A stretch of 46,054 nt of DNA from an uncultured Muribaculaceae bacterium (GTDB lineage: Bacteria; Bacteroidota; Bacteroidia; Bacteroidales; Muribaculaceae). Shown piece by piece: positions 1 through 7,569 of the stretch. Every line of letters starts with the position of its first letter. Within the stretch, counting starts at the first letter, position 1. The notes under the pieces were generated by a model. That model was not told the origin of the DNA, did not search any database, and worked only from the letters and a program-made list of their open reading frames with translations. The stretch spans positions 1-46,054 of the forward strand of contig CAJTQU010000018.1 in assembly GCA_910578665.1 (NCBI GenBank). Direction: 5' to 3'. Made by a program: the position numbers and the translations under genes.

Positions 1-36
1 AGCCTATTTATATTGGTCAACAGCCGTTAAGTTTAT

Positions 37-492
37 TTAAGATGCGTCTGCCGTGCCTATCCACACGTCATTGCCTATGGTGACAGGTTCGGCCCACTGG
101 CGCCCGTCCCGTCGTTCGTCGGGATCTGTCGGGTGGCAGGCTGTCAGGATGCTTACATTCGGGCCGATGAACACATTGCTGCCTATGCGCACCTCTGCCT
201 CGTCTAAAACCGTGAGGTTGAAATTGGCGAAAAAATTCTCACCAATATATATGTTGCACCCGTAATCGCAGCGAAAGGGCTGGTTTATAAGCATGTGTTC
301 CCCGTGGCTTCCCAGAATCATGTGCAGAATATGCCGCATGCGTTTTTCTTGGTCGGGAGGGAGACTGTTATATTCATGAAGTGCCATGCGCGTATCCATC
401 AATTTCTTGTGAAAGCCAGGATTTTGAGCGTCATAGATTTCGCCACACAGCATTTTCTCCCATTCCTGTCTGAAAATAGTATTGTCTTCCAT
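37..492 (-). CDS. Sugar O-acetyltransferase (maltose/galactoside type), early C-terminal end
   Basis: Probably transfers acetyl from acetyl-CoA to a sugar hydroxyl in the cytoplasm. The N-terminus has the Mac domain pattern (MLCGEIYDAQNPGF near residue 14). From about residue 75 come left-handed beta-helix hexapeptide repeats (CDYGCNIYIGENFF, IGSNVFIGPNV) and the family's conserved histidine region (TACHPTDPDERR). Relatives are usually about 185-200 residues; this protein stops at 151, just after the NDVWIG repeat, with an unrelated GTADAS tail. The last hexapeptide turns and the acetyl-CoA-facing end are missing. Reading the other two frames over the 36 bases to the window edge does not clearly restore them. 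It may be a decayed gene, an assembly or frameshift artefact, or a natural short form. The start follows a good promoter by about 50 bases. Confidence 0.75.
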   Translation of the reverse strand: MEDNTIFRQEWEKMLCGEIYDAQNPGFHKKLMDTRMALHEYNSLPPDQEKRMRHILHMILGSHGEHMLINQPFRCDYGCNIYIGENFFANFNLTVLDEAEVRIGSNVFIGPNVSILTACHPTDPDERRDGRQWAEPVTIGNDVWIGTADAS

Positions 493-548
493 GCTGGTCT
501 GCCGGATGTGTATTTAAATTTGATTCAGAAAAAACTAAATTAGGTTCG

Positions 549-579
549 CAAAATTAATGAAAATGCGGCGCATGGCAAA
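549..579 (-). promoter_or_regulatory. Bacteroidota-type promoter for the acetyltransferase
   Basis: Read on the minus strand this is TTTG (579-576), a 19-base spacer and TAATTTTG (556-549), matching the Bacteroides -33/-7 consensus TTTG and TAnnTTTG. The start site would be near 542, about 50 bases before the ATG at 492. Confidence 0.6.
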
Positions 580-621
580 ACCGGCACTGACAGTGTTTAT
601 ACGACAAGGCCAGTACCGGTT
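579..621 (-). terminator. Hairpin downstream of the 648-1298 lipoprotein gene
   Basis: AACCGGCACTG (579-589) pairs with CAGTACCGGTT (611-621) with one mismatch. On the minus strand the stem is followed by TTTTGCC. It lies between the lipoprotein stop codon and the next gene's promoter, whose -33 box touches the foot of the stem. Confidence 0.5.
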
Positions 622-647
622 TAGTCCATTATTCTAGTATGTGCGCC

Positions 648-1298
648 TTAGTTTTCCGGCCATTTGCTATACTGTGAGAGCCATTTGTCCGCTTCAGCTT
701 CGGGCAATGCCCTATAATACGCCCTGTAATAAGACTGTTCCGGTCGTAATGACCTGTTTTCGTAATATTCGTCTGTCTCCCAGGCATATATATTGTGTAA
801 TACTAATATGTCGTCTGAGACAGACTCAATATAGAAAATGCTGTTTCCCGGTTTCGTATAGAAACTCCAGGGAGAAAGCTTGTTAGGATCGGTGTAATTT
901 GCTCTTCCTGTGGCCTCGTCAAAGAAATAACGTTCTTCGTTATAAAAATAGCAATTTCCTGCGGATGGCGATGATGACCAAAAATACAAATAGAAGTTGT
1001 CTTCGTCAAAAGAAAACCCATCTTCATTTACTCCTCCGGAAATCTGCCATACAAAATCTTTAGCGATAGTTCCGTCGCCTTTTACCCAGCCACTGTTGTC
1101 AAATAGGCCTGATTTATTTACCCATACCTTGCCCATAACTTTTTCCTTAAATTCTTCTTTGGTTATGGAGCGAGGCTCGCCCTGAATCGAAGTATCAGGA
1201 ACATCCGGTTTGTCCGGCTCGTCATTGTCACTACATGAAACTACGGCCGGCATCATAAATAGCAATATCGCTGCTGTTGTGATAAATCGATTTTTCAT
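648..1298 (-). CDS. Hypothetical lipoprotein
   Basis: A 216-residue protein of unrecognised family. It begins with a type II signal peptide (MKNRFITTAAILLFMMPAVVSC), with the lipobox cysteine at residue 22, followed by an Asp/Pro-rich linker (SDNDEPDKPDVPD). The mature part is rich in aromatic and acidic residues. It is presumably anchored to the outer or inner membrane facing the periplasm or surface. An upstream in-frame ATG at 1331 exists, but the -7 promoter box covers 1329-1336, so translation from there is unlikely and the signal peptide fits the ATG at 1298. It stands alone, with its own promoter and a downstream hairpin. No function can be assigned from sequence. Confidence 0.75.
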   Translation of the reverse strand: MKNRFITTAAILLFMMPAVVSCSDNDEPDKPDVPDTSIQGEPRSITKEEFKEKVMGKVWVNKSGLFDNSGWVKGDGTIAKDFVWQISGGVNEDGFSFDEDNFYLYFWSSSPSAGNCYFYNEERYFFDEATGRANYTDPNKLSPWSFYTKPGNSIFYIESVSDDILVLHNIYAWETDEYYENRSLRPEQSYYRAYYRALPEAEADKWLSQYSKWPEN

Positions 1299-1328
1299 AA
1301 GGTTTGCTTTAACGGGTTTAACTTGCAC

Positions 1329-1360
1329 CAAAGTTAATTTAATTATTTTAATTAAACAAA
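1329..1360 (-). promoter_or_regulatory. Bacteroidota-type promoter for the lipoprotein
   Basis: Minus-strand TTTG (1360-1357), 20-base spacer, TAACTTTG (1336-1329). The expected start is near 1322, about 24 bases before the chosen ATG. The surrounding DNA is very AT-rich. Confidence 0.6.
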
Positions 1361-1433
1361 TTTGTGTAAGTTAAATTGTGTTAACTTAGGGTGTTCGCCT
1401 TTTTCGGATTGTTTTGCCTTGATACCAGGTGTA

Positions 1434-1465
1434 TTTGCCTGGGTGAAAAAGATTTGTTAAATTCG
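1434..1465 (+). promoter_or_regulatory. Probable promoter for the WYL regulator operon
   Basis: TTTG (1434-1437), 20-base spacer, TAAATTCG (1458-1465), one base off TAnnTTTG. The start site would be near 1472, about 26 bases before the ATG at 1498. Confidence 0.4.
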
Positions 1466-1497
1466 CAGTCAGAATAGCAATTCCCAAGGACAAGAAT

Positions 1498-2397
1498 ATG
1501 TCGGCAGATCGTCTTACAAAATATATATGGGTGATAGACACTATCACTACCCACGGGCATATAACACGCCAGCGTCTGTCGGAATTGTGGGAAATGTCGC
1601 ATCTGGGTGACGGCCGCGGGCTGCCACACCGCACGTTTTTCACGATGCGCAGGGAGATCGAGCAGGTGTTCGGTATCGATATAAAGGTAAATAGCGCTTA
1701 TGAGTATTACATAGAGACGCCTGTGGACAGCAATGCCCGTGCTTTCCGCTCGTGGATGCTTGACTCTTATGCGGTGCGTAATGCTATGTCGGATACGCGC
1801 GATATAGCCGGGCAGATAATTGTGGACGAGGTGCCCTCGGCGCGGGAGTTTCTCGCGCCGGTCACACAGGCTGTGCGCCATCGCCGCATGGTGCGCTTTA
1901 CTTATGGCAGTTACAGTCGTTCGGTTCCTGACCGCGACATAGTGTTTGCGCCTTATTTTTTACGGCTGTACCGCCAGCGGTGGTATATGGTGGGGCGCAG
2001 GGAGAAAGACGGGCAGATACGCACCTATGCATTAGACCGTGTGAGAGAGCTGGTGCATACCCAGCGTGAATATGAGCTGCCTGCCGACATAAGTCCGGCG
2101 CGGTATTTCGAGGATATAGTGGGTATCACTACCTCGCAGTCGCCGGTGCATACGGTTAAATTGAAAGTGACTCATCGCCAGGCCAAGTATTTGCGCGATT
2201 TGCCGCTGCATCCGTCGCAACGCGAGGAAATGTTTTCCAGCCATTCCGTTGTGTCGCTGCGGCTGCGTATCACACCCGACCTGGTGCGCGAGATACTGAC
2301 CATGGGTGCGGAGGCCGAGGTGCTCGAGCCCCACGCGCTGCGTCTGATGGTGGTGCAGTCGCTGACCGATACGCTTAGAAATTATGAAGGAAACTGA
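1498..2397 (+). CDS. WYL-domain transcriptional regulator
   Basis: A cytoplasmic DNA-binding regulator of 299 residues. The first 80 residues form a helix-turn-helix region (ITRQRLSELW followed by HRTFFTMRREIEQVFGIDI). A WYL domain spans about residues 125-200: HRRMVRFTYGSYSRS, then FAPYFLRLYRQRWYMVGRRE with the characteristic W-Y pair, and RTYALDRV. WYL domains are thought to sense a ligand, often a nucleotide or nucleic acid; the ligand here is unknown. The end of the gene overlaps the start of the MATE gene by 14 bases, so the two are probably translated together. This suggests, without proving it, that the regulator controls or responds to that efflux pump. Confidence 0.85.
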   Translation: MSADRLTKYIWVIDTITTHGHITRQRLSELWEMSHLGDGRGLPHRTFFTMRREIEQVFGIDIKVNSAYEYYIETPVDSNARAFRSWMLDSYAVRNAMSDTRDIAGQIIVDEVPSAREFLAPVTQAVRHRRMVRFTYGSYSRSVPDRDIVFAPYFLRLYRQRWYMVGRREKDGQIRTYALDRVRELVHTQREYELPADISPARYFEDIVGITTSQSPVHTVKLKVTHRQAKYLRDLPLHPSQREEMFSSHSVVSLRLRITPDLVREILTMGAEAEVLEPHALRLMVVQSLTDTLRNYEGN

Positions 2398-3784
2398 AAC
2401 AATACAGACACATTCTGCCGACCAGGAGGCCATGGAGCGCCTGCGACAGCTGGCAACGGCCAAGATAGGGCCTTTGCTGTGGAGATATAGTCTGCCTGCT
2501 GTGATAGGCATAGTCGTGACGGCTCTCTATAACCTCATCGACTCGATTGTGATAGGGCATGCCATAGATGACCCAAATGTCATTGCCGGTATCGCTGTGA
2601 CTTTCCCTGTCATGACTTTGTCGGGCGCGCTCGGCATGCTCATCGGCGCGGGGGCTGCCACGCGTATCTCTATAGTCCTGGGGCAGAAAGACAAGCCTCG
2701 TGCTGAGATGGTGCTGGGAAATGCCTTGATGCTCACTCTGATAATAGGAGTGGTTTATATGACGTGCTTTCTGGTGTTCCTTGATCCGATACTGAGGATG
2801 TTCGGAGCTTCAGACGCCTCGCTGCCCTACGCGCGCGAGTTCATGCAGTGGATTATACCGGGCATGGTGCTCATAAATCTCACATTTTCTTATAATAATG
2901 TGATGAGGGCCACGGGGTATCCCCGTAAGGCAATGCTTACCAACATACTCGGCGCTGTTCTCAATGCCATACTAGCGCCTTTGTTCCTGTTCGGTTTCGG
3001 CTGGGGCATTTGGGGGGCGGCTCTTGCCACGGACATTGCCATGGCTATCACGGCTGTATATGTCTTGTCGCATTTTTTCAATCCGGCGAGTGCCCTGGTC
3101 TTCCGTCGCGGCGCGTGCCGGTTGCGGTGGCCTGTGGTCAAATCTATTCTGATGATAGGCATGGCGCCGTTTCTGATAAATCTGGCTGCAGCGGCTATAA
3201 ATGCCGTCATGAATAATTCGTTGTTGAAATATGGCGGGGATAACGCCATAGCCGCGATAGTGGCTTTCAACCGTTATGTCACTATATTCGTATTCATAGT
3301 GATAGGTATATGCCAGGGCATGCAGCCTATATTGGGCTACAATTACGGAGCCGGCCAGTACGGCCGGCTAAGGCGCACGCTGTTTCAGGCCATAGGGGTG
3401 GGTTTGCTGGTGACTACCGCGGGATGCGTGCTGGCGCAGCTGGCGCCGCGCGGCATAGCGTCTATGTTCATGCAGGATGAGACCCAGATACAGGCGGCGG
3501 TGATATGCCTGCGTTATTCCACCCTGTGCTTTTGGATGGTGGGCGTTCAGATAGTTAGCACTAACTTCTTCCAAAGTCTCGGTATGGCCGGCAAGGCTAT
3601 ATTTCTGTCCCTCACGCGCCAGATTATATTCATGATACCGTTCCTGTTCATTCTTCCGGGATTCTGGGGGTTGGAGGGTATATGGTGTGCCTTTCCCCTG
3701 TCAGACGCGCTGGCTACTATAGTGACCGTGTGTATGCTCTTGTACCAGCTGCGGCATCTGGAACCTGTGCCAGGGAGCAAATAA
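2384..3784 (+). CDS. MATE family efflux transporter
   Basis: A 466-residue inner-membrane protein of about 12 helices, of the NorM/DinF-like multidrug and toxic compound extrusion family. These pumps export organic cations or other toxic compounds using a sodium or proton gradient. Family landmarks include LLWRYSLPAVIGIVVTALYNLIDSIVIGH in the first helix region, the matching second-half segment (MIGMAPFLINLAAAAINAVMNN), and GICQGMQPILGYNYGAGQ. Length is normal for the family and both halves are intact. The start codon lies inside the 3' end of the WYL regulator gene. The substrate cannot be told from sequence. Confidence 0.9.
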   Translation: MKETETIQTHSADQEAMERLRQLATAKIGPLLWRYSLPAVIGIVVTALYNLIDSIVIGHAIDDPNVIAGIAVTFPVMTLSGALGMLIGAGAATRISIVLGQKDKPRAEMVLGNALMLTLIIGVVYMTCFLVFLDPILRMFGASDASLPYAREFMQWIIPGMVLINLTFSYNNVMRATGYPRKAMLTNILGAVLNAILAPLFLFGFGWGIWGAALATDIAMAITAVYVLSHFFNPASALVFRRGACRLRWPVVKSILMIGMAPFLINLAAAAINAVMNNSLLKYGGDNAIAAIVAFNRYVTIFVFIVIGICQGMQPILGYNYGAGQYGRLRRTLFQAIGVGLLVTTAGCVLAQLAPRGIASMFMQDETQIQAAVICLRYSTLCFWMVGVQIVSTNFFQSLGMAGKAIFLSLTRQIIFMIPFLFILPGFWGLEGIWCAFPLSDALATIVTVCMLLYQLRHLEPVPGSK

Positions 3785-3791
3785 CGCTCCC
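3773..3791 (+). terminator. Short hairpin over the MATE stop codon
   Basis: GGGAGC (3773-3778) pairs with GCTCCC (3786-3791). The TAA stop codon (3782-3784) sits in the 7-base loop. It is followed by GTGGTTTTG, only a weak T-tract, so this is a candidate rather than a certain terminator. Confidence 0.35.
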
Positions 3792-3796
3792 GTGGT

Positions 3797-3827
3797 TTTG
3801 CCGGGTGGATTAGTTTTTATATTTTTG
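3797..3827 (+). promoter_or_regulatory. Bacteroidota-type promoter for the radical SAM-LD-carboxypeptidase operon
   Basis: TTTG (3797-3800), 19-base spacer, TATTTTTG (3820-3827). The start site would be near 3834, giving a leader of only about 17 bases before the ATG at 3851. Confidence 0.65.
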
Positions 3828-3850
3828 TAGCTCTAAAATAGGAAATATAC

Positions 3851-4639
3851 ATGGGAAAATTTCAGACAGTTCTTTTCCACGAGACAATATTCGGCCCTAT
3901 ACACAGCCGCCGGCTGGGCACGTCGCTGGGCGTCAACCTTTCTCCTGTCGATGGCAAGGTGTGCAGTTTCGACTGCCTGTACTGCGAAGCAGGCTTTAAT
4001 GCGCAGGGACCGGGCAGGGCAGGGCTTCCATCGCGCGAAGATGTGGCTGCGCTTCTCGAAAAGAAGCTGCAAGGCATGCTCGAAGAGGGAGCCGCGCTTG
4101 ATGTTATTACTTTCAGCGGCAACGGTGAGCCCACTATGCATCCTGAGTTTGCAGGCATTGTGGATGACACGCTGGCATTGCGTGACAGATATTTTCCAGA
4201 GGCGAGGGTTAGCGTGCTCACTAATAGTACCCGGCTGGACAATCCCGGTGTGGCCGATGCTTTGCGCAAGGTGGACAATAACATACTCAAGCTGGATTCT
4301 GCTATCGAAGAGACTGTCGCGCTGCTTGACCGCCCTGTGCAGAGTTCGTTCGGCGTGGGCAAAGTGACTGACGAGCTGTGCATGTTTGCCGGTACAGGCA
4401 TAATCCAGACAATGATGCTTCGCGGCGAGTATGAGGGCCGTGTCGTGGACAATACCACCGATGCCGAAGTGTCGGCACTGATAGAGGCCTACAAGCGTAT
4501 CAGGCCGCGCGAGATCATGTTGTACAGCATAGACCGTGCTACTCCGGCCGAGCAGCTGGTGAAAGTGCCTGCCGAAGAATTGCGCGCGATAGGGGCCCGT
4601 ATAGAGGCTGAAACAGGCATACACGTGCAAGTAAACTAA
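3851..4639 (+). CDS. Radical SAM protein (COG0731-like Fe-S oxidoreductase)
   Basis: A 262-residue cytoplasmic radical SAM enzyme. The cluster motif CSFDCLYC supplies the CX3CX2C cysteines at residues 38, 42 and 45. The N-terminal segment IFGPIHSRRLGTSLGVNLSP and the later TFSGNGEPTMHP (SAM-binding GEP region) are typical of the small radical SAM family annotated as Fe-S oxidoreductase. No extra C-terminal cluster domain is seen. The substrate is not known for this family in Bacteroidales. It is the first gene of an operon with LD-carboxypeptidase (3-base gap), DUF4254 and a GT9 glycosyltransferase. The operon setting alone hints at an envelope-related role, but that is weak evidence. Confidence 0.85.
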   Translation: MGKFQTVLFHETIFGPIHSRRLGTSLGVNLSPVDGKVCSFDCLYCEAGFNAQGPGRAGLPSREDVAALLEKKLQGMLEEGAALDVITFSGNGEPTMHPEFAGIVDDTLALRDRYFPEARVSVLTNSTRLDNPGVADALRKVDNNILKLDSAIEETVALLDRPVQSSFGVGKVTDELCMFAGTGIIQTMMLRGEYEGRVVDNTTDAEVSALIEAYKRIRPREIMLYSIDRATPAEQLVKVPAEELRAIGARIEAETGIHVQVN

Positions 4640-4642
4640 CTT

Positions 4643-5569
4643 ATGATTTATCCGAAACCGATTAAGAAAGGCGACACGATAGCCGTCATCTCTCCCTCGT
4701 CGGAGGTGAAACCGGAGTATGTAGGCGGTGCTTCGGCGGTGCTGGAAGAACTCGGCTATGTGGTGCGTGTCATGCCGTCGGCGCTCGGACCGGCCGACGG
4801 TTCTTATGCGTCATCGCAGGAGAGGCGTCTGGCAGATTTCCGCGAAGCGTGGCATGATCCGCGTGTCAGGGTCGTGTTATGCGCGCGCGGCGGTTACGGT
4901 GCCGTGCATCTGCTGCAGCATATCACTTATGGCGAATTGCTGGCCGATCCTAAATGGCTGGTTGGATTTTCCGATATATCGGCGCTGCATGCCCGTATTA
5001 ATGCCGCCGGCATAGTGTCGCTACATGCGCCTATGGCTAAACATCTGGCTCGGCTCGGCGCGCATGATCCATGCACTTATTCGATGTTTAAGATTCTCTC
5101 TGACGAGAAGCCTTGTATGGATTACACGCTTATGCCGCATCCTTATAATATTCCGGGATGCGGCGAGGGGGCGCTGCGCGGCGGCAATCTGGCAGTGCTT
5201 TCGCATCTGTTATCCACCCCTTATGATCTTCTCACTCCTGATCCCGGCGAAAATGTCATATTATTTATCGAGGATGTCTCAGAGGCTATATATGCTACCG
5301 AGAGAATGTTGTGGCAGCTGTCGTTGTCGGGTGCGCTGAGGCGTTACAAGGGGATATTGGTAGGCTCGTTTACCGAGACGCGTGCCGATAAGAACTTTCC
5401 CGACACCGCCGCCATGATACGTGCGAGGCTGTCAGACTGGGGCGTTGACGGGGTACCGGTGGCGTTTGGGGTGCCGGTGGGCCATACAGACCATAACATA
5501 CCGCTCATCGAGGGAGCCTCGGTACGTCTCGAAGTCAGCACGGATTCAGTACATATTTATTCAATTTAA
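4643..5569 (+). CDS. LD-carboxypeptidase (peptidase family S66)
   Basis: Removes the terminal D-alanine from tetrapeptide stems during peptidoglycan recycling. The 308-residue length is normal. The three catalytic residues can be placed by motif: nucleophile Ser110 in VGFSDIS, Glu210 in LFIEDVSE, and His281 in PVGHTDHN, at spacings close to those of Pseudomonas LdcA. The N-terminal domain includes the conserved RGGYG segment (residues 82-86). There is no signal peptide, so it should be cytoplasmic, as in other recycling enzymes. It starts 3 bases after the radical SAM gene and is followed at 19 bases by the DUF4254 gene, so it is surely co-transcribed. Confidence 0.92.
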   Translation: MIYPKPIKKGDTIAVISPSSEVKPEYVGGASAVLEELGYVVRVMPSALGPADGSYASSQERRLADFREAWHDPRVRVVLCARGGYGAVHLLQHITYGELLADPKWLVGFSDISALHARINAAGIVSLHAPMAKHLARLGAHDPCTYSMFKILSDEKPCMDYTLMPHPYNIPGCGEGALRGGNLAVLSHLLSTPYDLLTPDPGENVILFIEDVSEAIYATERMLWQLSLSGALRRYKGILVGSFTETRADKNFPDTAAMIRARLSDWGVDGVPVAFGVPVGHTDHNIPLIEGASVRLEVSTDSVHIYSI

Positions 5570-5588
5570 AAAACTTATTATACCCGAT

Positions 5589-6191
5589 ATGGATTTTGCA
5601 AGTAACGCTAACAAGATATTTGACCAGGCTGTAGCCGACTATCACAAGACTGATTCTATAGATGCTCCGGCATTGCGCCCTTATTGCGGGGGTGTAGATG
5701 CTATCCTATATGCCAAATGCTGGATAGATGCGGCACAGTGGCATATGGAGGATATAATCCGTGTGCCTGATCTGGATCCGGCCGAAGCTATCAAGTTGAA
5801 AAGACGCATAGACCGTTCGAACCAGGACCGCACGGATATGGTGGAGGATATAGACACTTATTTTCGTGACCTGTACAGGGACGTGGAGCCGTTGCCGGAT
5901 GCTGGTATAAACACCGAAAGTCCTGCGTGGGCCATCGACAGGCTGTCGATTCTCTCCCTGAAGATATGGCATATGCGCGAACAGGCGGACCGGACTGATG
6001 CCGGCGAGGAACATCGCGCCACGGCACGCGGCAAGCTGGCCGTATTGCTGGAGCAGCGCCAGGATCTGTCTGAGGCCATCGACAGGTTGTTGGACGATAT
6101 AGCGGCCGGACGGAAATATATGAAAGTGTACAGGCAGATGAAGCTTTACAATGATCCTGCCACTAATCCGGAACTGTATAAGCGCAGGTAA
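5589..6191 (+). CDS. DUF4254 domain-containing protein
   Basis: A 200-residue protein covering a whole DUF4254 domain (MDFASNANKIFDQAVADYH at the start, then WHMEDIIRVPDLDP and KRRIDRSNQDRTDMVEDID). It is highly charged and helical, with no signal peptide or membrane segment. A longer in-frame reading reaches upstream into the carboxypeptidase gene, but the ATG at 5589 starts exactly at the family's N-terminus. The function of DUF4254 is unknown. From memory it is commonly found next to GT9 glycosyltransferases in Bacteroidota, as here (2-base gap), which suggests a partner role in lipopolysaccharide core or related glycan synthesis. Confidence 0.85.
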   Translation: MDFASNANKIFDQAVADYHKTDSIDAPALRPYCGGVDAILYAKCWIDAAQWHMEDIIRVPDLDPAEAIKLKRRIDRSNQDRTDMVEDIDTYFRDLYRDVEPLPDAGINTESPAWAIDRLSILSLKIWHMREQADRTDAGEEHRATARGKLAVLLEQRQDLSEAIDRLLDDIAAGRKYMKVYRQMKLYNDPATNPELYKRR

Positions 6192-6193
6192 GT

Positions 6194-7258
6194 ATGTCAC
6201 GTACCATGCGCAATGTGTTGATTACCAGGTTTTCCGCTCTGGGAGATGTGGCTATGTGCGTGCCGGTGGTTTACTCGGTGTGCCGTTCCAATCCCGGTAT
6301 AAGTTTTTTTATGGTCACACGCAAAGTGCCTGCACAGGTCTTTGTAAACGCTCCTGACAATCTTTCTGTGATTCCGGTGGACCTGGGCGATTACAAAGGT
6401 GTGGGCGGCCTGTGGCGCCTGCATAACGAATTGCGCCGGAAATATGCCATAGACGCGTTTGCCGATCTGCACGATGTGTTGAGAAGCAAGATACTGAGGG
6501 TATTTATGAGGTTGCGCGGGGTGAAAGTGGCACGTATACACAAGGGGCGCAGCGGAAAACGCGCCCTGACTCGCAGCAGCCGGAAGGTTATGCTGCCTCT
6601 TACATCGTCACGCGCACGTTATCGCGAAGTGTTCTGGCGTCTCGGCTTGTCACGTGATGACGTGTTCCGTCATCTTTTTGAAAGCGCGGAGCCATCTCCG
6701 GAAGTCTATGCCGCCGCCACACCTCCGAAAAAAAACGGTGAGACGTGGATAGCTATAGCGCCTTTTGCCATGCATCCCGGCAAGATATATCCGTTGCGCC
6801 TCATGGAACAGATAGTTGCCGCGCTGGCATCCAGGGACGGATACAGATTGTTCCTGTTCGGTGCCGGGGACAGCGAGTGTGCGACCATAGCGCGATGGTG
6901 CGACAGTTACGGAGAGAACCTGGTCAATATGGCGGAACTGCGTCTCGGCATACCTGTGGAGCTGGCATTGCTGAGGCATTGCGACCTTATGTTGTCCATG
7001 GACTCGGCCAATATGCATCTTGCTTCGCTTGTCAGTCTGCGCGTGGTAAGCATCTGGGGTGCCACGCATCCGTATTGCGGATTTATGGGATGGAACCAGC
7101 GCCGTGAAGACACAGTGCAGCTTGACATGGTGTGCCGTCCTTGTTCTGTTTACGGCAACAAGCCGTGTATGCGCGGAGATTTGCACTGCCTTAACGGAAT
7201 TCCACCCACACTGGTGCTTGGCCGCATAGACAGCGTGCTGTCGGAACGAGGCCGCTAG
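6194..7258 (+). CDS. Glycosyltransferase family 9 (heptosyltransferase-like)
   Basis: A 354-residue enzyme of the ADP-heptose:LPS heptosyltransferase family, likely adding a sugar to lipopolysaccharide core on the cytoplasmic face of the inner membrane. Seen in the sequence: N-terminal NVLITRFSALGDVAMCVPVV (acceptor-side Rossmann start with the GD pair), and in the C-terminal half the donor-site segment CDLMLSMDSANMHLASLVSLRVVSIWGATHP. Length is typical. A Cys-containing tail (CRPCSVYGNKPC) is common in the family. It is the last gene of the radical SAM-LD-carboxypeptidase-DUF4254 operon. The exact sugar cannot be told. Confidence 0.88.
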   Translation: MSRTMRNVLITRFSALGDVAMCVPVVYSVCRSNPGISFFMVTRKVPAQVFVNAPDNLSVIPVDLGDYKGVGGLWRLHNELRRKYAIDAFADLHDVLRSKILRVFMRLRGVKVARIHKGRSGKRALTRSSRKVMLPLTSSRARYREVFWRLGLSRDDVFRHLFESAEPSPEVYAAATPPKKNGETWIAIAPFAMHPGKIYPLRLMEQIVAALASRDGYRLFLFGAGDSECATIARWCDSYGENLVNMAELRLGIPVELALLRHCDLMLSMDSANMHLASLVSLRVVSIWGATHPYCGFMGWNQRREDTVQLDMVCRPCSVYGNKPCMRGDLHCLNGIPPTLVLGRIDSVLSERGR

Positions 7259-7270
7259 CCGCGCCATGTC

Positions 7271-7456
7271 TCAGCGAAACTGGTTGATACCCGGCATGTA
7301 TTCAAATCCGGCCGATGCCAGTCTCTCTTTCAGTTCGCAGGCATTGATACCCATATCCTCGCATAGTGCGTTTAGCGAAGGATAACGGTCGCGCAGGCGC
7401 GTGTTTATAAAACTCATGAGCATCACAGGGTCTTTAGGTAGGTTTTCCATAATCAT
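7271..7456 (-). CDS. DUF4250 domain-containing protein
   Basis: A 61-residue protein matching the small DUF4250 family: LPKDPVMLMSFINTRLRDRYPSLNALCEDMGI followed by GFEYMPGINQF. It looks like a compact helical protein with a helix-turn-helix-like middle; its function is unknown. Two ATG codons are possible (7456 and 7450), and the second fits the family start (MENLPKDP) equally well. It faces the GT9 gene tail-to-tail with a 12-base gap. Confidence 0.85.
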   Translation of the reverse strand: MIMENLPKDPVMLMSFINTRLRDRYPSLNALCEDMGINACELKERLASAGFEYMPGINQFR

Positions 7457-7472
7457 TATATTTTTACCGTTG

Positions 7473-7480
7473 CAAAATTA
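7473..7480 (-). promoter_or_regulatory. Probable -7 box for the DUF4250 gene
   Basis: Minus-strand TAATTTTG (7480-7473), expected start near 7466. No clear TTTG lies at the right distance upstream, so the assignment is weaker than elsewhere in the window. Confidence 0.35.
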
Positions 7481-7569
7481 ATAAAATCATATCTTACGCG
7501 GAAACATACGTGGTAAACCTTTTGGACATTAACTGTATTATAAAGGATATAACCTCTATAATTAAGACT

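Noticed and set aside
3833..4630. 265-codon minus-strand frame opposite the radical SAM gene
   Set aside because: The plus-strand frame has the CX3CX2C motif, a promoter and operon context; the antisense frame is His/Arg-rich shadow translation without family features.
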